In this document: positions 8,431 to 17,077 of the stretch, one piece after another
How the letters are laid out: each line of letters begins with the position of its first letter
How positions within the stretch are numbered: the first letter of the stretch is position 1
Source: Candidatus Aminicenantota bacterium
GTDB taxonomy: Bacteria > Acidobacteriota > Aminicenantia > Aminicenantales > UBA4085
DNA length: 64,000 nt
NCBI GenBank assembly: GCA_003141555.1
Contig: PLMN01000003.1
Coordinates: 1 to 64,000 of the forward strand
Direction: 5' to 3'
Notes under the pieces: model-generated
The model's input: the letters and a program-made list of their open reading frames with translations, nothing else
Databases searched by the model: none
Told to the model about the DNA's origin: nothing
Translations under genes and position numbers: made by a program

Positions 8431-9412
8431 GGCCGGGCCAGCTCAGGGCCTCCCCCGGCTCGGGGCCGGGCCAGCTGGACTTGCCCCGCGGACCGATCAC
8501 GCGGAGGGCGTCGGGAATGACGCGGAGGTCAACGCTTTCCCGGGGCGCGAGGGCCTCCCCATTGTACTGGATGTGCAGGTTCCGGCCGCGGACGACGATC
8601 CGCTTGACCTTGAAGTGCTTGAGGATCCGCTGGTAGCGACCGAAATAGATCAAGGGAAAATAGAACAGATAGCTGTAAGCCCGGTTGTCGAACAAGGTCA
8701 CGTCGAGGTAGCCGTCGTTGATCCGGGCCTTGGGGGCGATGAGCCAGTTGTAGCCGAAGTGGTTCGTTTTGTTGACCACGCAGTCGAAGATCCTGAGCTT
8801 CAGGGATTTCCGCTGGAACGCCTCGCCTTTGTCGTCGACCCCGTCGAAGAGCTCGATCTCCATCTCGTCGCGGGGGTGCAAGAGCAGGCTGCGGGAGGCG
8901 AGGGCGTGTCCCACGATGCCGCGGATGGAGGACTGGGCCGTCTTGAGGGTGGTCATGGCCGTGGCTCCGATGCTGACCATGCTCGCGACCCGGCCCTCGA
9001 AATCGATCAGGTCGATCGGCCGAGGCGTCCCGAACTTGACGATCCGCATGGCCTTGGCGATGACCTTGGGGATGCCCATCGATCTCCGGATGGCGTTGCC
9101 GCTCCCCAGGGGGACGATCCCGATCAGGACATCCGCGGCCCGTCCCGCTTCCATGACGCCCTGCATGACGTCGGCCAGGGTGCCGTCGCCGCCCAGAATG
9201 ATGAGGACATCGTTTACGAGACTGAGGCGGCGGGCCAGGGCGATCATCCCCGGCTTGGCGACGGCCTCGTCATGGATGCGGCCCTGGAACTTGCGCCGCA
9301 TGTACCGCTGGATCTTCTCGTACCTCTGCCATTTCCGGCGGGCGGACATGGGATTGACGAGGACGGCGACGCGCTTGTTAGCGATGATGGAACGGGGATT
9401 CTTGCGCGACAT
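8420..9412 (-). CDS. Diacylglycerol kinase-family lipid kinase (YegS/DagK-like)
   Basis: The 330-aa protein carries the lipid-kinase nucleotide motif LGGDGTLADV and the following PLGSGNAIRRSMG motif, with a C-terminal beta-sandwich region. It would phosphorylate a lipid hydroxyl such as diacylglycerol or sphingoid base on the cytosolic face of the membrane. The chosen ATG begins MSRKNPRS; an in-frame GTG nine codons upstream is possible. The 3' end overlaps the convergent OsmC gene by about 11 bp. The exact lipid substrate is unknown. Confidence 0.85.
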   Translation of the reverse strand: MSRKNPRSIIANKRVAVLVNPMSARRKWQRYEKIQRYMRRKFQGRIHDEAVAKPGMIALARRLSLVNDVLIILGGDGTLADVMQGVMEAGRAADVLIGIVPLGSGNAIRRSMGIPKVIAKAMRIVKFGTPRPIDLIDFEGRVASMVSIGATAMTTLKTAQSSIRGIVGHALASRSLLLHPRDEMEIELFDGVDDKGEAFQRKSLKLRIFDCVVNKTNHFGYNWLIAPKARINDGYLDVTLFDNRAYSYLFYFPLIYFGRYQRILKHFKVKRIVVRGRNLHIQYNGEALAPRESVDLRVIPDALRVIGPRGKSSWPGPEPGEALSWPGLKT

Positions 9413-9540
9413 ATCGAGCCCGACAACCAAAATTAGCACGTTCCCGGCGGCAAGTCAAAGAACCTACCCTATTGGACAGGGATCAAGTCGCTTCCTTGGC
9501 TGTTCCGCGGCGCTTTGAGCGGCGGCCGGGTCCCTAGGGT

Positions 9541-9579
9541 TTGCATCGACTCCGGCCTTCGCATAGAATCAGAATCGCA
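9541..9579 (+). promoter_or_regulatory. Vegetative promoter abutting a start codon
   Basis: TTGCAT at 9541-9546, a 17-bp spacer and TAGAAT at 9564-9569 make a good sigma-70-type promoter. The ATG at 9579 lies only nine bases after the -10 box, so the message would have a leader of about three bases at most. No ribosome site precedes the ATG. Confidence 0.6.
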
Positions 9580-10544
9580 TGCTGCCCTCTCCCCGGATCC
9601 TCACCTTGCCCGGCCGGCGGTTTCTCCTCAAGATCGAGGATTCCGCCTCGGCCTCGGATTACGGCAAGTACGAGGAGCTCCGCCAGGAAATATGGGGGTT
9701 TCCCCAGGACGCCCTGGCCGGTCCCCGGAACCTGGAATGCGAGAGCTTCCTTCATGAGGGAAGCAGCCTCTTCCTGGCGGTCTACGTGGGGGACGAGGCC
9801 GGCGGATTTCCCGAGGATGCCGCCCACTTGGCCGGATTTTCCTACGGCTTCGTCGGGCTGAAGGATCCTACGGCCGGTTTCCGGTCTCCCGATAACCTCT
9901 GGTTCTACTCCCAATACACGGGCGTCCGGCCCGAGTATCAGGGCCTCGGCCTCGGCGTCCCGCTGAAGGAGTTCCAGCGCGATGTCCTCATGGAGACGCT
10001 GGGCATCTTCACGGTCGTCTGCACCTATGATCCCCTGACCGCGATCAACGCCCGGCGCAATGTCGGCCGCTTCGGGATGGACGTGGTCGAATACCGGCCG
10101 GCGACGTACGGCCCGTTCGGCGGGCTTCTGAACCGGGTCGACATCCCCAGCGACCGGTTTTTCATGAGCTGGGACCTTCGCCGCGAGCTCCGGCGGCCGC
10201 CGCTCCGGCTCGACGAGGCGCTCGCGGCCGGCGCCGGGCTCGTCGAGGCGGAGGACGTCGTCGTGGAGGGGCGCCGCGGACCGGTCGTGCTCGAGGCCCT
10301 GCGCGGGCTCAAGCCGGACGAGGGGCGGGACCTGGTTCTGGTCCGGATTCCCCGGGATTTCTACGCGATGCTTCGTGAGACGGACGTCGCCGCCCCATCG
10401 GTCCGGGGAATCCCGGTCGAATGGCGGGCCGCGACCCGCGGGGCGTTCCAGGGACTGCTGGCCAAGGGCTATCGAGTGGTCGATTTCGGGGATGCCGGCG
10501 TCCCACGCCCCGCGCCCTACTATGTCCTCAGGCGGCCTTCATGA
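9579..10544 (+). CDS. GNAT-superfamily acetyltransferase-like protein (COG3375 type)
   Basis: A 321-aa protein. The N-terminal half holds a GNAT core with the acetyl-CoA-binding region around YTGVRPEYQGLGLGVPLKEFQ (the usual V-R-P-E-x-Q-G-x-G-x pattern). It is longer than a simple GNAT domain, with a C-terminal half of about 140 residues typical of COG3375. The acceptor is unknown. The last codons overlap the start of the permease gene (ATGA), so the two are coupled. Its promoter suggests a leaderless transcript. Confidence 0.75.
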   Translation: MLPSPRILTLPGRRFLLKIEDSASASDYGKYEELRQEIWGFPQDALAGPRNLECESFLHEGSSLFLAVYVGDEAGGFPEDAAHLAGFSYGFVGLKDPTAGFRSPDNLWFYSQYTGVRPEYQGLGLGVPLKEFQRDVLMETLGIFTVVCTYDPLTAINARRNVGRFGMDVVEYRPATYGPFGGLLNRVDIPSDRFFMSWDLRRELRRPPLRLDEALAAGAGLVEAEDVVVEGRRGPVVLEALRGLKPDEGRDLVLVRIPRDFYAMLRETDVAAPSVRGIPVEWRAATRGAFQGLLAKGYRVVDFGDAGVPRPAPYYVLRRPS

Positions 10545-11905
10545 GGTTTTCCGAATACCTGGATTTCGCCGCGGCCAATCTCCGGGAGATGAAGCTCCGG
10601 ACCGCCCTGACCGCGTTCGGCGTCACGGTCGGCATCGGCGCGCTGGTGGCCATGGTCGGGTTCGGCCAGGGGCTCCAGCGGAACGTGGCCGAGAGCTTCG
10701 AGAAGCTCGATCTCCTCAATTCCATCACCGTCCTTCCCCAAGGCGGGCTCACGGGGGCGCTGGAATTCGGGGGGAGGAGAGCCGGAGGCCGGCGCCGGCC
10801 TTCGCCCACGGCAACCGGCCCGGCGCTCGACGACGCCGCGATCCGGAAATTCGAGGCGCTGAAGGGCGTCGAGACCGTGTTCCCCGAAGTCCGGTTTCCG
10901 GCCCTGGTGGCCGTCGGCGAGGCCGAGGAATTCCGGCTGGCGCAGGTCATCCCGGCCCGCATCGCGGCCTCGAAGCTCATCACGCTCGCGGCCGGGACAC
11001 CGTTCGCCCGCGACGATGAGGACGCGGTCATCGTCGGCCGCTCGCTTGCGCGGTCCCTCGGCTTCGCCGATCCCGCGGCGGCGGTAGGCCGGACGCTGCG
11101 GCTCTCGTCGATCGCCCTCGACTTCGCGGGCTTCAATCCGGCGAATCTGGGCGAGATGCTGGCCGGACGGAAGCTGCCCATCGCCAAGGAGACCTACGAG
11201 TTCCGGATCGTCGGGGTCACCGACAACATCGGCTTCGGCGGGCCGACGCCGATCCAGAGCGACGTCTATCTTCCGCCGGGCCCGGCCGGCCGGATCAAGA
11301 AACTCCCGTTCACGAACATCTGGGACCTGTTCCGGGCCGGGGCCGGCGGGACGGGCTACTCCGCCCTGAACGTCCGCCTCTCCTCGCCCGCTTACGCCGA
11401 CGCGGTGAAAGCCGAGGCCGCGGACCTGGGCTTCACGACGTTCGCCCTGATCGACCAATTCGCCCAGATCAAGACGAGCTTCGTCTTCATGGACATGGCC
11501 CTGGCCGCCGTCGGCATGATCGCCATCTTCGTGGCCGCCCTGGGCATCATCAACACCATGGTCATGTCGATCCTGGAACGATATGCCGAGATCGGGGTGA
11601 TGAAGGCCGTCGGTGCAAGGCCCGGCGTCATCAAAAAGATCTTCCTCGTGGAATCGGCGGCGATCGGCTTCCTGGGCGGCGTGGGCGGGCTGGCCCTCGG
11701 CTGGGCGGTGAGCCGGGTCATCAACCGCGTGGTCAACTATTTCCTCGCCCGGCAGGGGATCCCCCATATCGAATATTTCCGCTACCCGCTCTGGCTGTGC
11801 CTGGGGGCGATCGGGTTCGCCGTCGGCGTAAGTCTCCTGGCCGGGATCTATCCCGCCCGGCGCGCGGCGCGCGTCAACCCCGTCGTCGCCCTGCGCCACG
11901 AATGA
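10541..11905 (+). CDS. MacB/FtsX-type ABC transporter permease
   Basis: The 454-aa protein has one N-terminal transmembrane helix (LTAFGVTVGIGALVAMVGFG), a large periplasmic MacB-type domain, and three C-terminal helices of the FtsX domain ending near the ARRAARVNPVVALRHE motif typical of this class. Such permeases work in mechanotransmission or export of lipoproteins or peptides with a partner ATPase. No ATPase gene is next to it; its only operon partner is the GNAT gene. The partner must be encoded elsewhere if the protein is functional. Confidence 0.85.
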   Translation: MRFSEYLDFAAANLREMKLRTALTAFGVTVGIGALVAMVGFGQGLQRNVAESFEKLDLLNSITVLPQGGLTGALEFGGRRAGGRRRPSPTATGPALDDAAIRKFEALKGVETVFPEVRFPALVAVGEAEEFRLAQVIPARIAASKLITLAAGTPFARDDEDAVIVGRSLARSLGFADPAAAVGRTLRLSSIALDFAGFNPANLGEMLAGRKLPIAKETYEFRIVGVTDNIGFGGPTPIQSDVYLPPGPAGRIKKLPFTNIWDLFRAGAGGTGYSALNVRLSSPAYADAVKAEAADLGFTTFALIDQFAQIKTSFVFMDMALAAVGMIAIFVAALGIINTMVMSILERYAEIGVMKAVGARPGVIKKIFLVESAAIGFLGGVGGLALGWAVSRVINRVVNYFLARQGIPHIEYFRYPLWLCLGAIGFAVGVSLLAGIYPARRAARVNPVVALRHE

Positions 11906-11907
11906 GT

Positions 11908-11998
11908 CGGAAATCGGTGATAGCCGAAAATCGGTGACACGATCCCAAATCAAGAGAATTGGGTCGCGTCACCGATTTTCGGCTATCACCGATTTCCG
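11908..11998. repeat. Long near-perfect palindrome, TCGGTGACA repeat family
   Basis: Two arms of about 40 bp (CGGAAATCGGTGATAGCCG... and its complement) enclose a short centre around AATCAAGAG. The arms contain the ATCGGTGA unit shared with repeats near 31.3, 32.9, 39.4, 52.0, 54.1 and 57.5 kb. It starts just after the permease stop codon and could also fold in RNA as a terminator-like hairpin. Confidence 0.85.
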
Positions 11999-12009
11999 CG
12001 GGGCGCGGC

Positions 12010-12039
12010 TTGCGCCCGCATCGGTCTTATTGATATAAA
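12010..12039 (+). promoter_or_regulatory. Candidate vegetative promoter for the dipeptidase gene
   Basis: TTGCGC at 12010-12015 and TATAAA at 12034-12039 are separated by 18 bp. The predicted leader of about 40 nt carries AAAGGAG before the ATG at 12089. Confidence 0.45.
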
Positions 12040-12088
12040 ATACCGGTTTCATGACGCCCGTCCCCGATATCCAGAAAGGAGCCCGCCG

Positions 12089-13363
12089 ATGAAAAGAACA
12101 TCCGCTCTCATTTTTCTCCTCGGCCTCGTCGCCCTGATCTCCGCGGCCGCCTGTGCGCCGTCCGCCGTCAACCTCGACGACAAGAGCCTTGAGGCCCGCG
12201 CCTGGGCCGTCCAGGCCAAGGTCCTGTCCGTCGACACTCATTGCGACACGGCCATGATGATGACCCGGTCCACCTGGGACGTCGGCGAGCGCCACGAGCC
12301 CGGAAAGCCGGGCAGCGGCCTGATCGATCTGCCCCGGATGAAGGAAGGCGGCCTGGACGCCCTTTTCTTCGGCTGCTTCGTCGGGCAGGGCCCGCTGACG
12401 CCCGAGGGATATGCGAAGGCGAAGGAGAGGGTCCTGGCCATGCTCGACGCGGTGGACAGGATGTGCCAGAAGTATCCCAATCTCGTCGGCCCGGCCCGCA
12501 CGCCCGCGGATGCCTACCGCCTGAAAGCCGAGGGCAAGCGGGCGGCTTTCATCGGCATGGAGAACGGCTATCCGGTCGGCAAGGATCTCGCGCTCCTCGA
12601 TCTCTACGCCAAGCGCGGCGTCCGCTATCTCACCCTCGTCCATACTTCGGATAACGACATCTGTGACTCGTCCACCGACCGCCAGCGCAAGCCCGGCCAG
12701 GAGCGCGGCCTGACCGCTTTCGGCCGCGAGGTCGTGGCCGCTTGCAACCGCCTCGGCATCATGGTCGACGTCTCGCACATGTCGGACAGGTCGTTCTATG
12801 ACGTCCTGAAAGCGAGCCAGGCGCCGATGTTCGCCTCGCACTCCTGCTGCCGGGCCCTGTGCGACAATCCCCGCAACCTGACCGACGACATGATCCGGGC
12901 GCTGGCCAAGAGCGGCGGCGTCCTCCAGATGTGCTTCCTCTCGGACTACCTCAAGGCGCCGATAGCCAATCCCGAGCAGGAGAAGGCCCTCAAAGAGCTC
13001 GAGGCCAAGTACGGCCCGCGCCGGAACGTGCCCTCGATCGCGGACGAGGCGCTCCGGGCCAAGGCTCAGCAGGAGTTCCGGGCCGTTATGCAAAAGTATC
13101 CCGCCCCGCGGGCCACGGTGAAGGACGTCGTCGACCACATCGACCACATCGTCAAGCTCGTCGGCGACGATTACGCCGGCATCGGCACGGATTTCGACGG
13201 CGGCGGCGGCGTGACGGGCTGCTCCGATGTCAGCCAGATGTTCCATGTGACCATGGAGATGCTCCGGCGCGGCTACTCCGAGAAGACCATTCGCAAGATC
13301 TGGGGCGGCAACGCGATGCGCGTCCTCCAGAAGACCATCGACCTGGCCGCGGCGCCTAAATAG
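12089..13363 (+). CDS. Secreted membrane dipeptidase, peptidase family M19
   Basis: The 424-aa protein begins with an export signal ending at a cysteine (residues 1-22, possible lipoprotein). The M19 metal ligands are visible: D49-T-H51-C-D53, the bridging glutamate in GMENG (about 157), histidines in DVSHMSD and ASHS, and the terminal GTDFDG loop. It should hydrolyse dipeptides outside the cytoplasmic membrane with a binuclear zinc centre. AAAGGAG is well placed before the ATG. It appears to be a single-gene unit between a palindromic repeat and a non-coding stretch. Confidence 0.92.
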   Translation: MKRTSALIFLLGLVALISAAACAPSAVNLDDKSLEARAWAVQAKVLSVDTHCDTAMMMTRSTWDVGERHEPGKPGSGLIDLPRMKEGGLDALFFGCFVGQGPLTPEGYAKAKERVLAMLDAVDRMCQKYPNLVGPARTPADAYRLKAEGKRAAFIGMENGYPVGKDLALLDLYAKRGVRYLTLVHTSDNDICDSSTDRQRKPGQERGLTAFGREVVAACNRLGIMVDVSHMSDRSFYDVLKASQAPMFASHSCCRALCDNPRNLTDDMIRALAKSGGVLQMCFLSDYLKAPIANPEQEKALKELEAKYGPRRNVPSIADEALRAKAQQEFRAVMQKYPAPRATVKDVVDHIDHIVKLVGDDYAGIGTDFDGGGGVTGCSDVSQMFHVTMEMLRRGYSEKTIRKIWGGNAMRVLQKTIDLAAAPK

Positions 13364-13834
13364 GCTCGGGGGCTGCTCGGGGGGAGAAGGCCGGCGGCAC
13401 GCCGGTTTCCCCGGCGCGGAAACCGGCTCGGGGTTACGGCTCGCCGCCAGCGCCGCTTCGCGTCGCTGGTCCATGCCGGCTCGCCTCCACACCGGCCGCC
13501 TTGCCCTCTCCCCCCTCGCCTTGGGGAAGTTCGCAATCGTACGCTTCTCCCTTCGTCCCTTGGCGCCATACGGCGAAGGGACAAGATCAAGTGCCGGACT
13601 TTTTATACGGCGAGGGGGATGGGGCGCAACGACCACGAGGAGGCTCAGCCGTCAGCGGCTCCGTTTTTGAGGGAACCCTCCGCGCAACCAAGGGCGCCGC
13701 TGCTGTCTGAGCCGCTGAGGATGAGGGGGGAAGGTGAGGCACTAGCCGCCGGACTTAGAGCGGGTGGCGCTGGCCGGCGACAGGACCCGCTCCTCAAGAA
13801 CCGGCGTGCCGATGGCCCTCTCCCCCTGAGCCTC
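13364..13834. other. Non-coding stretch with degenerate inverted repeats
   Basis: No frame here looks like a protein. It holds imperfect inverted repeats such as TCAGCGGCTC (13652-13661) against GAGCCGCTGA (13709-13718), and CCCTCGCC/GGCGAGGGGG-type runs near 13513 and 13610. It looks like decayed repeat DNA rather than a lost gene. Confidence 0.5.
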
Positions 13835-13875
13835 TTGTAAAATATATTTACAACCCAGAACATTGAGCCTATACT
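13835..13875 (+). promoter_or_regulatory. Enhancer-like dyad overlapping a sigma-70-type promoter
   Basis: TTGTAAAATATATTTACAA at 13835-13853 has perfect 7-bp arms around a 5-bp centre. Its right half is also the -35 (TTTACA, 13847-13852) of a promoter with a 17-bp spacer and TATACT at 13870-13875. The dyad centre lies 83 bp before the -24 GG of the sigma-54 promoter at 13925. The same dyad recurs at 19812. It is a candidate binding site for the NtrC-type regulator encoded in this operon, able to enhance the sigma-54 promoter and block the sigma-70 one. Confidence 0.6.
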
Positions 13876-13924
13876 CCTACCATGGGCAGCGGATTGATAT
13901 CATTGAGGTTGGCGGCCGCAGGGC

Positions 13925-13941
13925 TTGGCATAAACCTTGCT
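13925..13941 (+). promoter_or_regulatory. Sigma-54 promoter of the sensor operon
   Basis: TTGGCATAAACCTTGCT matches the TGGCAY-N5-TTGCW consensus. The -24 GG (13927-13928) and -12 GC (13939-13940) are separated by exactly 10 bp. The predicted start is near 13952, giving a leader of about 34 nt to the ATG at 13986. Confidence 0.75.
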
Positions 13942-13985
13942 CAATCATCATCCGGCGATCCTTCCTTCGGGAGACTCAACAGGGC

Positions 13986-15623
13986 ATGAAAGCCGATTTG
14001 CGCCGCCGAGAAATCCAGCCTGGCTCCGCGATCGGAATTCTGGCGGCCGCGGTTGTGTTCGCCGCCGCGCTCTTCTCAGACGCCCGCATCCAGGATCCCG
14101 CCCCTCAGCCGGGCGGCACGCTTCGGGTGCGCGGGTTCGCCGAGTCTCCCAAGCCCGACCTCGACCCCGCGTCGGGCCGATGGGTGTTCGTTACCGAGCA
14201 GATTTACGACGGCCTGGTCCGGCTCGACGAGAAGCTCGAGCCGACCCCCCGGCTCGCCCAGTACTGGACCATCTCCAAGGACGGCCGGACCTACGTCTTC
14301 GACCTGCGCCCGGGAGTGAAGTTCCACAATGGCGATGACCTGACCTCCGCGGACGTGAAGTTCTCGCTCGAGCGGTTGCTCCGGCGCGAGACGAACTCCC
14401 CGGTCCGCGATTACTTCCTGGCCCGGATCGCCGGGGCCCGCGAGTTCGCCGAGGGGAGGGCAGAAGGCGTGGCCGGGTTCCGCTGCCCCAACGACGCCAA
14501 GTTCGAGATCCAATGGTTGAACCCCGAGGTGTCGGCCCTCACCCTCCTGAGCCTGAGCTTCTGCAAGATTTTGCCGCGCAAAGCCGTCCTCGCGGGCGGC
14601 GCCTCGTTCTTCTACAAGCCCGCCGGGACGGGGCCGTTCAGGTTCGATTCCTACGTCCTCAGCCCCAAGGGCGAGATCATGGGCGTCCGGATGGAGCGCA
14701 ACCCCGACTATTACGGGAGGAAGGCGTACCTCGACGCGATCGAGTTCAGCCCCTATTATACGGTCGAGCATTTCCTGAGCCGGGAGATCGATATCATCCC
14801 CTTCCTGTCGGACCGTCTGGCGCTCGGCAATAATCCCGTCCTGGACGCCGGCCCCGGCCCGGTGAGCTACCTCCTGATGAGCTGCGCCAATCCGCCCCTC
14901 GACCGCCCTCTGGTCCGCAAGGCCCTGGCCTTGGCCATCGACAAGGGGAAGCTGGTCGCCGCGGTGCCCGACCGCGAATTCGTCCAGAGGCCGACCAACA
15001 ACTTCATCCCGCCCCGCTGGCCGGACTTCTATCCGCTCGACGACCCGTCGCTCTTCGACCGGGCCAAGGGCCGCCAGATGCTCGAGGATATGAGCTACTT
15101 CTTCGACAAGCCGTTCCCGCGACTCCTCGTCCTGCTCCCGGCGTCAATGCGGGACTCGGGGGCCGGGGCCAGGTTCTTCGATGAGCTGGCGTCGCAGTTC
15201 GGGAAGATCGAGGTCCCGCTGAGCCTGAAGTATTATCAATCGCTCCGCGAGGTCAAGGACTACCGCCAGCCGTTCCTGGCGCTCGCCGAGTGGGCCCCGG
15301 ATTTCCCCGATCCCGAGAGTGTCCTCCGCCCGCTCTTCCATTCCCGTTCGGAGATCAACCTCGCCAATGGGCGCTATGCCAACCCCCGGGTCGACGCCTT
15401 GCTCGAAGAGGCGGTCCAGGAGACGAGCCTGAGCCGCCGCAACGAGCTGTTCCGGCGGATCGAGCTCCTCCTCGGCGAGGACGTCCCCGCCGTCCCGCTC
15501 TACTCCAACGATCCGCGGATCGTCGTCCAGTCCACTGTCCGCGGGATCAAGATCCCGCTGATGGGCTTCGCCTATCTCGACGCCCGGGACATCTGGCTCG
15601 CCCGGAGGGACCTGCCCCAGTGA
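13986..15623 (+). CDS. Extracellular solute-binding protein, family 5 (DppA/OppA-like)
   Basis: The 545-aa protein has a short charged N-terminus, a hydrophobic export or anchor segment (about residues 17-35), and the SBP_bac_5 fold: GGTLRVRG at the start, VTEQIYDGLVRLD, WTISKDGRTYVFDLRPGVKFHNGDDLTSADVKFSLER, and a late YSNDPRIVVQ region. Such proteins normally deliver oligopeptides or similar ligands to ABC permeases, but no permease or ATPase gene is here. The next genes are a histidine kinase (GTGA overlap) and its regulator, so it probably acts as a ligand-sensing partner of the kinase. The ATG is chosen because it directly precedes the signal segment and lies after the predicted sigma-54 start. 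Confidence 0.85.
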   Translation: MKADLRRREIQPGSAIGILAAAVVFAAALFSDARIQDPAPQPGGTLRVRGFAESPKPDLDPASGRWVFVTEQIYDGLVRLDEKLEPTPRLAQYWTISKDGRTYVFDLRPGVKFHNGDDLTSADVKFSLERLLRRETNSPVRDYFLARIAGAREFAEGRAEGVAGFRCPNDAKFEIQWLNPEVSALTLLSLSFCKILPRKAVLAGGASFFYKPAGTGPFRFDSYVLSPKGEIMGVRMERNPDYYGRKAYLDAIEFSPYYTVEHFLSREIDIIPFLSDRLALGNNPVLDAGPGPVSYLLMSCANPPLDRPLVRKALALAIDKGKLVAAVPDREFVQRPTNNFIPPRWPDFYPLDDPSLFDRAKGRQMLEDMSYFFDKPFPRLLVLLPASMRDSGAGARFFDELASQFGKIEVPLSLKYYQSLREVKDYRQPFLALAEWAPDFPDPESVLRPLFHSRSEINLANGRYANPRVDALLEEAVQETSLSRRNELFRRIELLLGEDVPAVPLYSNDPRIVVQSTVRGIKIPLMGFAYLDARDIWLARRDLPQ

Positions 15624-17077
15624 AGCTGACGATGACCCTTCCCCGGCGGTTCACCTTGTGGATCGCCTTCCTGCTGGTCATCCTCGTCGGGGCGATCACC
15701 TGGGTGACGGAGCGGCGGGAGGTCAGCACCATCTACGAGGAGACGAAGAACAAGGGCGTCCTGATCGCCAAGAACCTCATCGACCACAATCTCCGCTACC
15801 TCCTCAACTACGACTACGACGGCCTCCAGACCGGCATTCGGGAGCAGCTCGACGACCGGCTCCTCTACGTCGTCTTCTACGACAAGTTCGCGACGGCCAT
15901 CGCCTATAACCGCGAGATCGCCGAATTGAACGCGGTCTACTGCTGCAGCCGCCTCCAGGGCGACAACCGGCCGGACAGCGTCGCCGCCCAGGCCAAGGAC
16001 GTGGCCCTCGGCGGGAAGCTCCGCCCCGTGATCGAGATCGAGATCCCGATCTTCATCCACGGCTCGTCCGACCGCTGGGGCTCGGTCAAGGTCGGCCTGT
16101 CGCTCGCCGAGATGCGGGCCGAGGTCCGCCGGACGCGCCTCGTCCTGATCCTGATGGGCCTCGTCGGCTTCCTCCTCGGCCTCGGCGGGGCGACCGTCCT
16201 CGCCCGCCGCATCTCCCGCCCCATCGAGAAGCTGGTCGAGGGGACGGTCCGCATCTCCCAGGGCGATTTCGACCATCGGATCGAGATCTCCTCCGAGGAT
16301 GAGATCGGGAACCTGGCTCGGAGCTTCAACGACATGACCGCCCGCCTTCTTGACGCCCGGGGGCAGATGGAAGACGCCCACCGCAAGCTCGTCCAGGCGG
16401 AGAAGCTCGCCTCGATCGGCCGGCTTGCGGCCACGATCGCCCACGAGATCCGCAACCCCCTCACCTCGGTCAAGCTCAACATCCAGAAGATCGTCGAGGA
16501 CGGCCGACTCGGCCCCCCCGAAACCGAGCACCTGGCCATTTCCCAGGAAGGCATCGCTCAGATTGAGAAGTTCATCAAGGAGCTCCTGAACTATACGCGC
16601 GTCGCGGAGCTCCATCCGGAACGCTTCCCCGTGGCTCTGATCCTCGAGGAATCGGCCAAGGTCCTGGCCGACGCCTTCCGCGAGAAGCGGATCGCGCTCG
16701 AGAAGCGGATCGAGGACGGCCTGCCCGAGATCCTCGTCGACGGCGACAAGATGCGGCAGGTCTTCCTCAACGTCCTGCGCAACAGCCTCGAGGCGACAAG
16801 CCCCGGGGGCCGGATCAAGGTGACCGCCGCCCGGGGCGAGGGCGCCGCCGCCGGGAAGGTTCGGGTCCGCATCTCGGACGGCGGCTGCGGCATTCCTGAG
16901 AAGGACTGGGAGAACATTTTCGAGCCCTTCTACACCACGAAATCCTCGGGGATCGGGCTGGGCCTGGCCATCTCCCGCAGGATCGTGGAGCAGCACAAGG
17001 GCACGATCCGCGTCGTCCGGAAGCGGGGTCCGGGGACGGCTTTCGAGATCCTCATCCCCGTCGAGGAGGCCTCATGA
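15620..17077 (+). CDS. Membrane sensor histidine kinase
   Basis: The 485-aa protein has a first transmembrane helix (about residues 14-30), a periplasmic region to about 172, a second helix (LVLILMGLVGFLLGLGG), then a HAMP domain with the downstream EDEIGNLARSFNDM motif. HisKA carries the phospho-acceptor in HEIRNPLTSVK (about H275). HATPase has NSLEA, DGGCGIP and GIGLGLAISRRI boxes. Its class matches NtrB/ZraS-type kinases. The GTG start overlaps the solute-binding-protein stop, and its stop overlaps the regulator start (ATGA), a tight three-gene unit. An ATG four codons later is an alternative start. Confidence 0.92.
   Translation: MKLTMTLPRRFTLWIAFLLVILVGAITWVTERREVSTIYEETKNKGVLIAKNLIDHNLRYLLNYDYDGLQTGIREQLDDRLLYVVFYDKFATAIAYNREIAELNAVYCCSRLQGDNRPDSVAAQAKDVALGGKLRPVIEIEIPIFIHGSSDRWGSVKVGLSLAEMRAEVRRTRLVLILMGLVGFLLGLGGATVLARRISRPIEKLVEGTVRISQGDFDHRIEISSEDEIGNLARSFNDMTARLLDARGQMEDAHRKLVQAEKLASIGRLAATIAHEIRNPLTSVKLNIQKIVEDGRLGPPETEHLAISQEGIAQIEKFIKELLNYTRVAELHPERFPVALILEESAKVLADAFREKRIALEKRIEDGLPEILVDGDKMRQVFLNVLRNSLEATSPGGRIKVTAARGEGAAAGKVRVRISDGGCGIPEKDWENIFEPFYTTKSSGIGLGLAISRRIVEQHKGTIRVVRKRGPGTAFEILIPVEEAS

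Noticed and set aside
9495-9512. TTGGCTGTTCCGCGGCGC, a possible sigma-54 promoter with GG-N10-GC spacing.
   Set aside because: Both blocks are poor (TGGCT and CGGC), and a better vegetative promoter lies just upstream of the next gene.
13501-13840. Short plus- and minus-strand frames in the stretch before the sensor operon.
   Set aside because: No motifs, no ribosome sites, and the DNA is made of degenerate inverted repeats.
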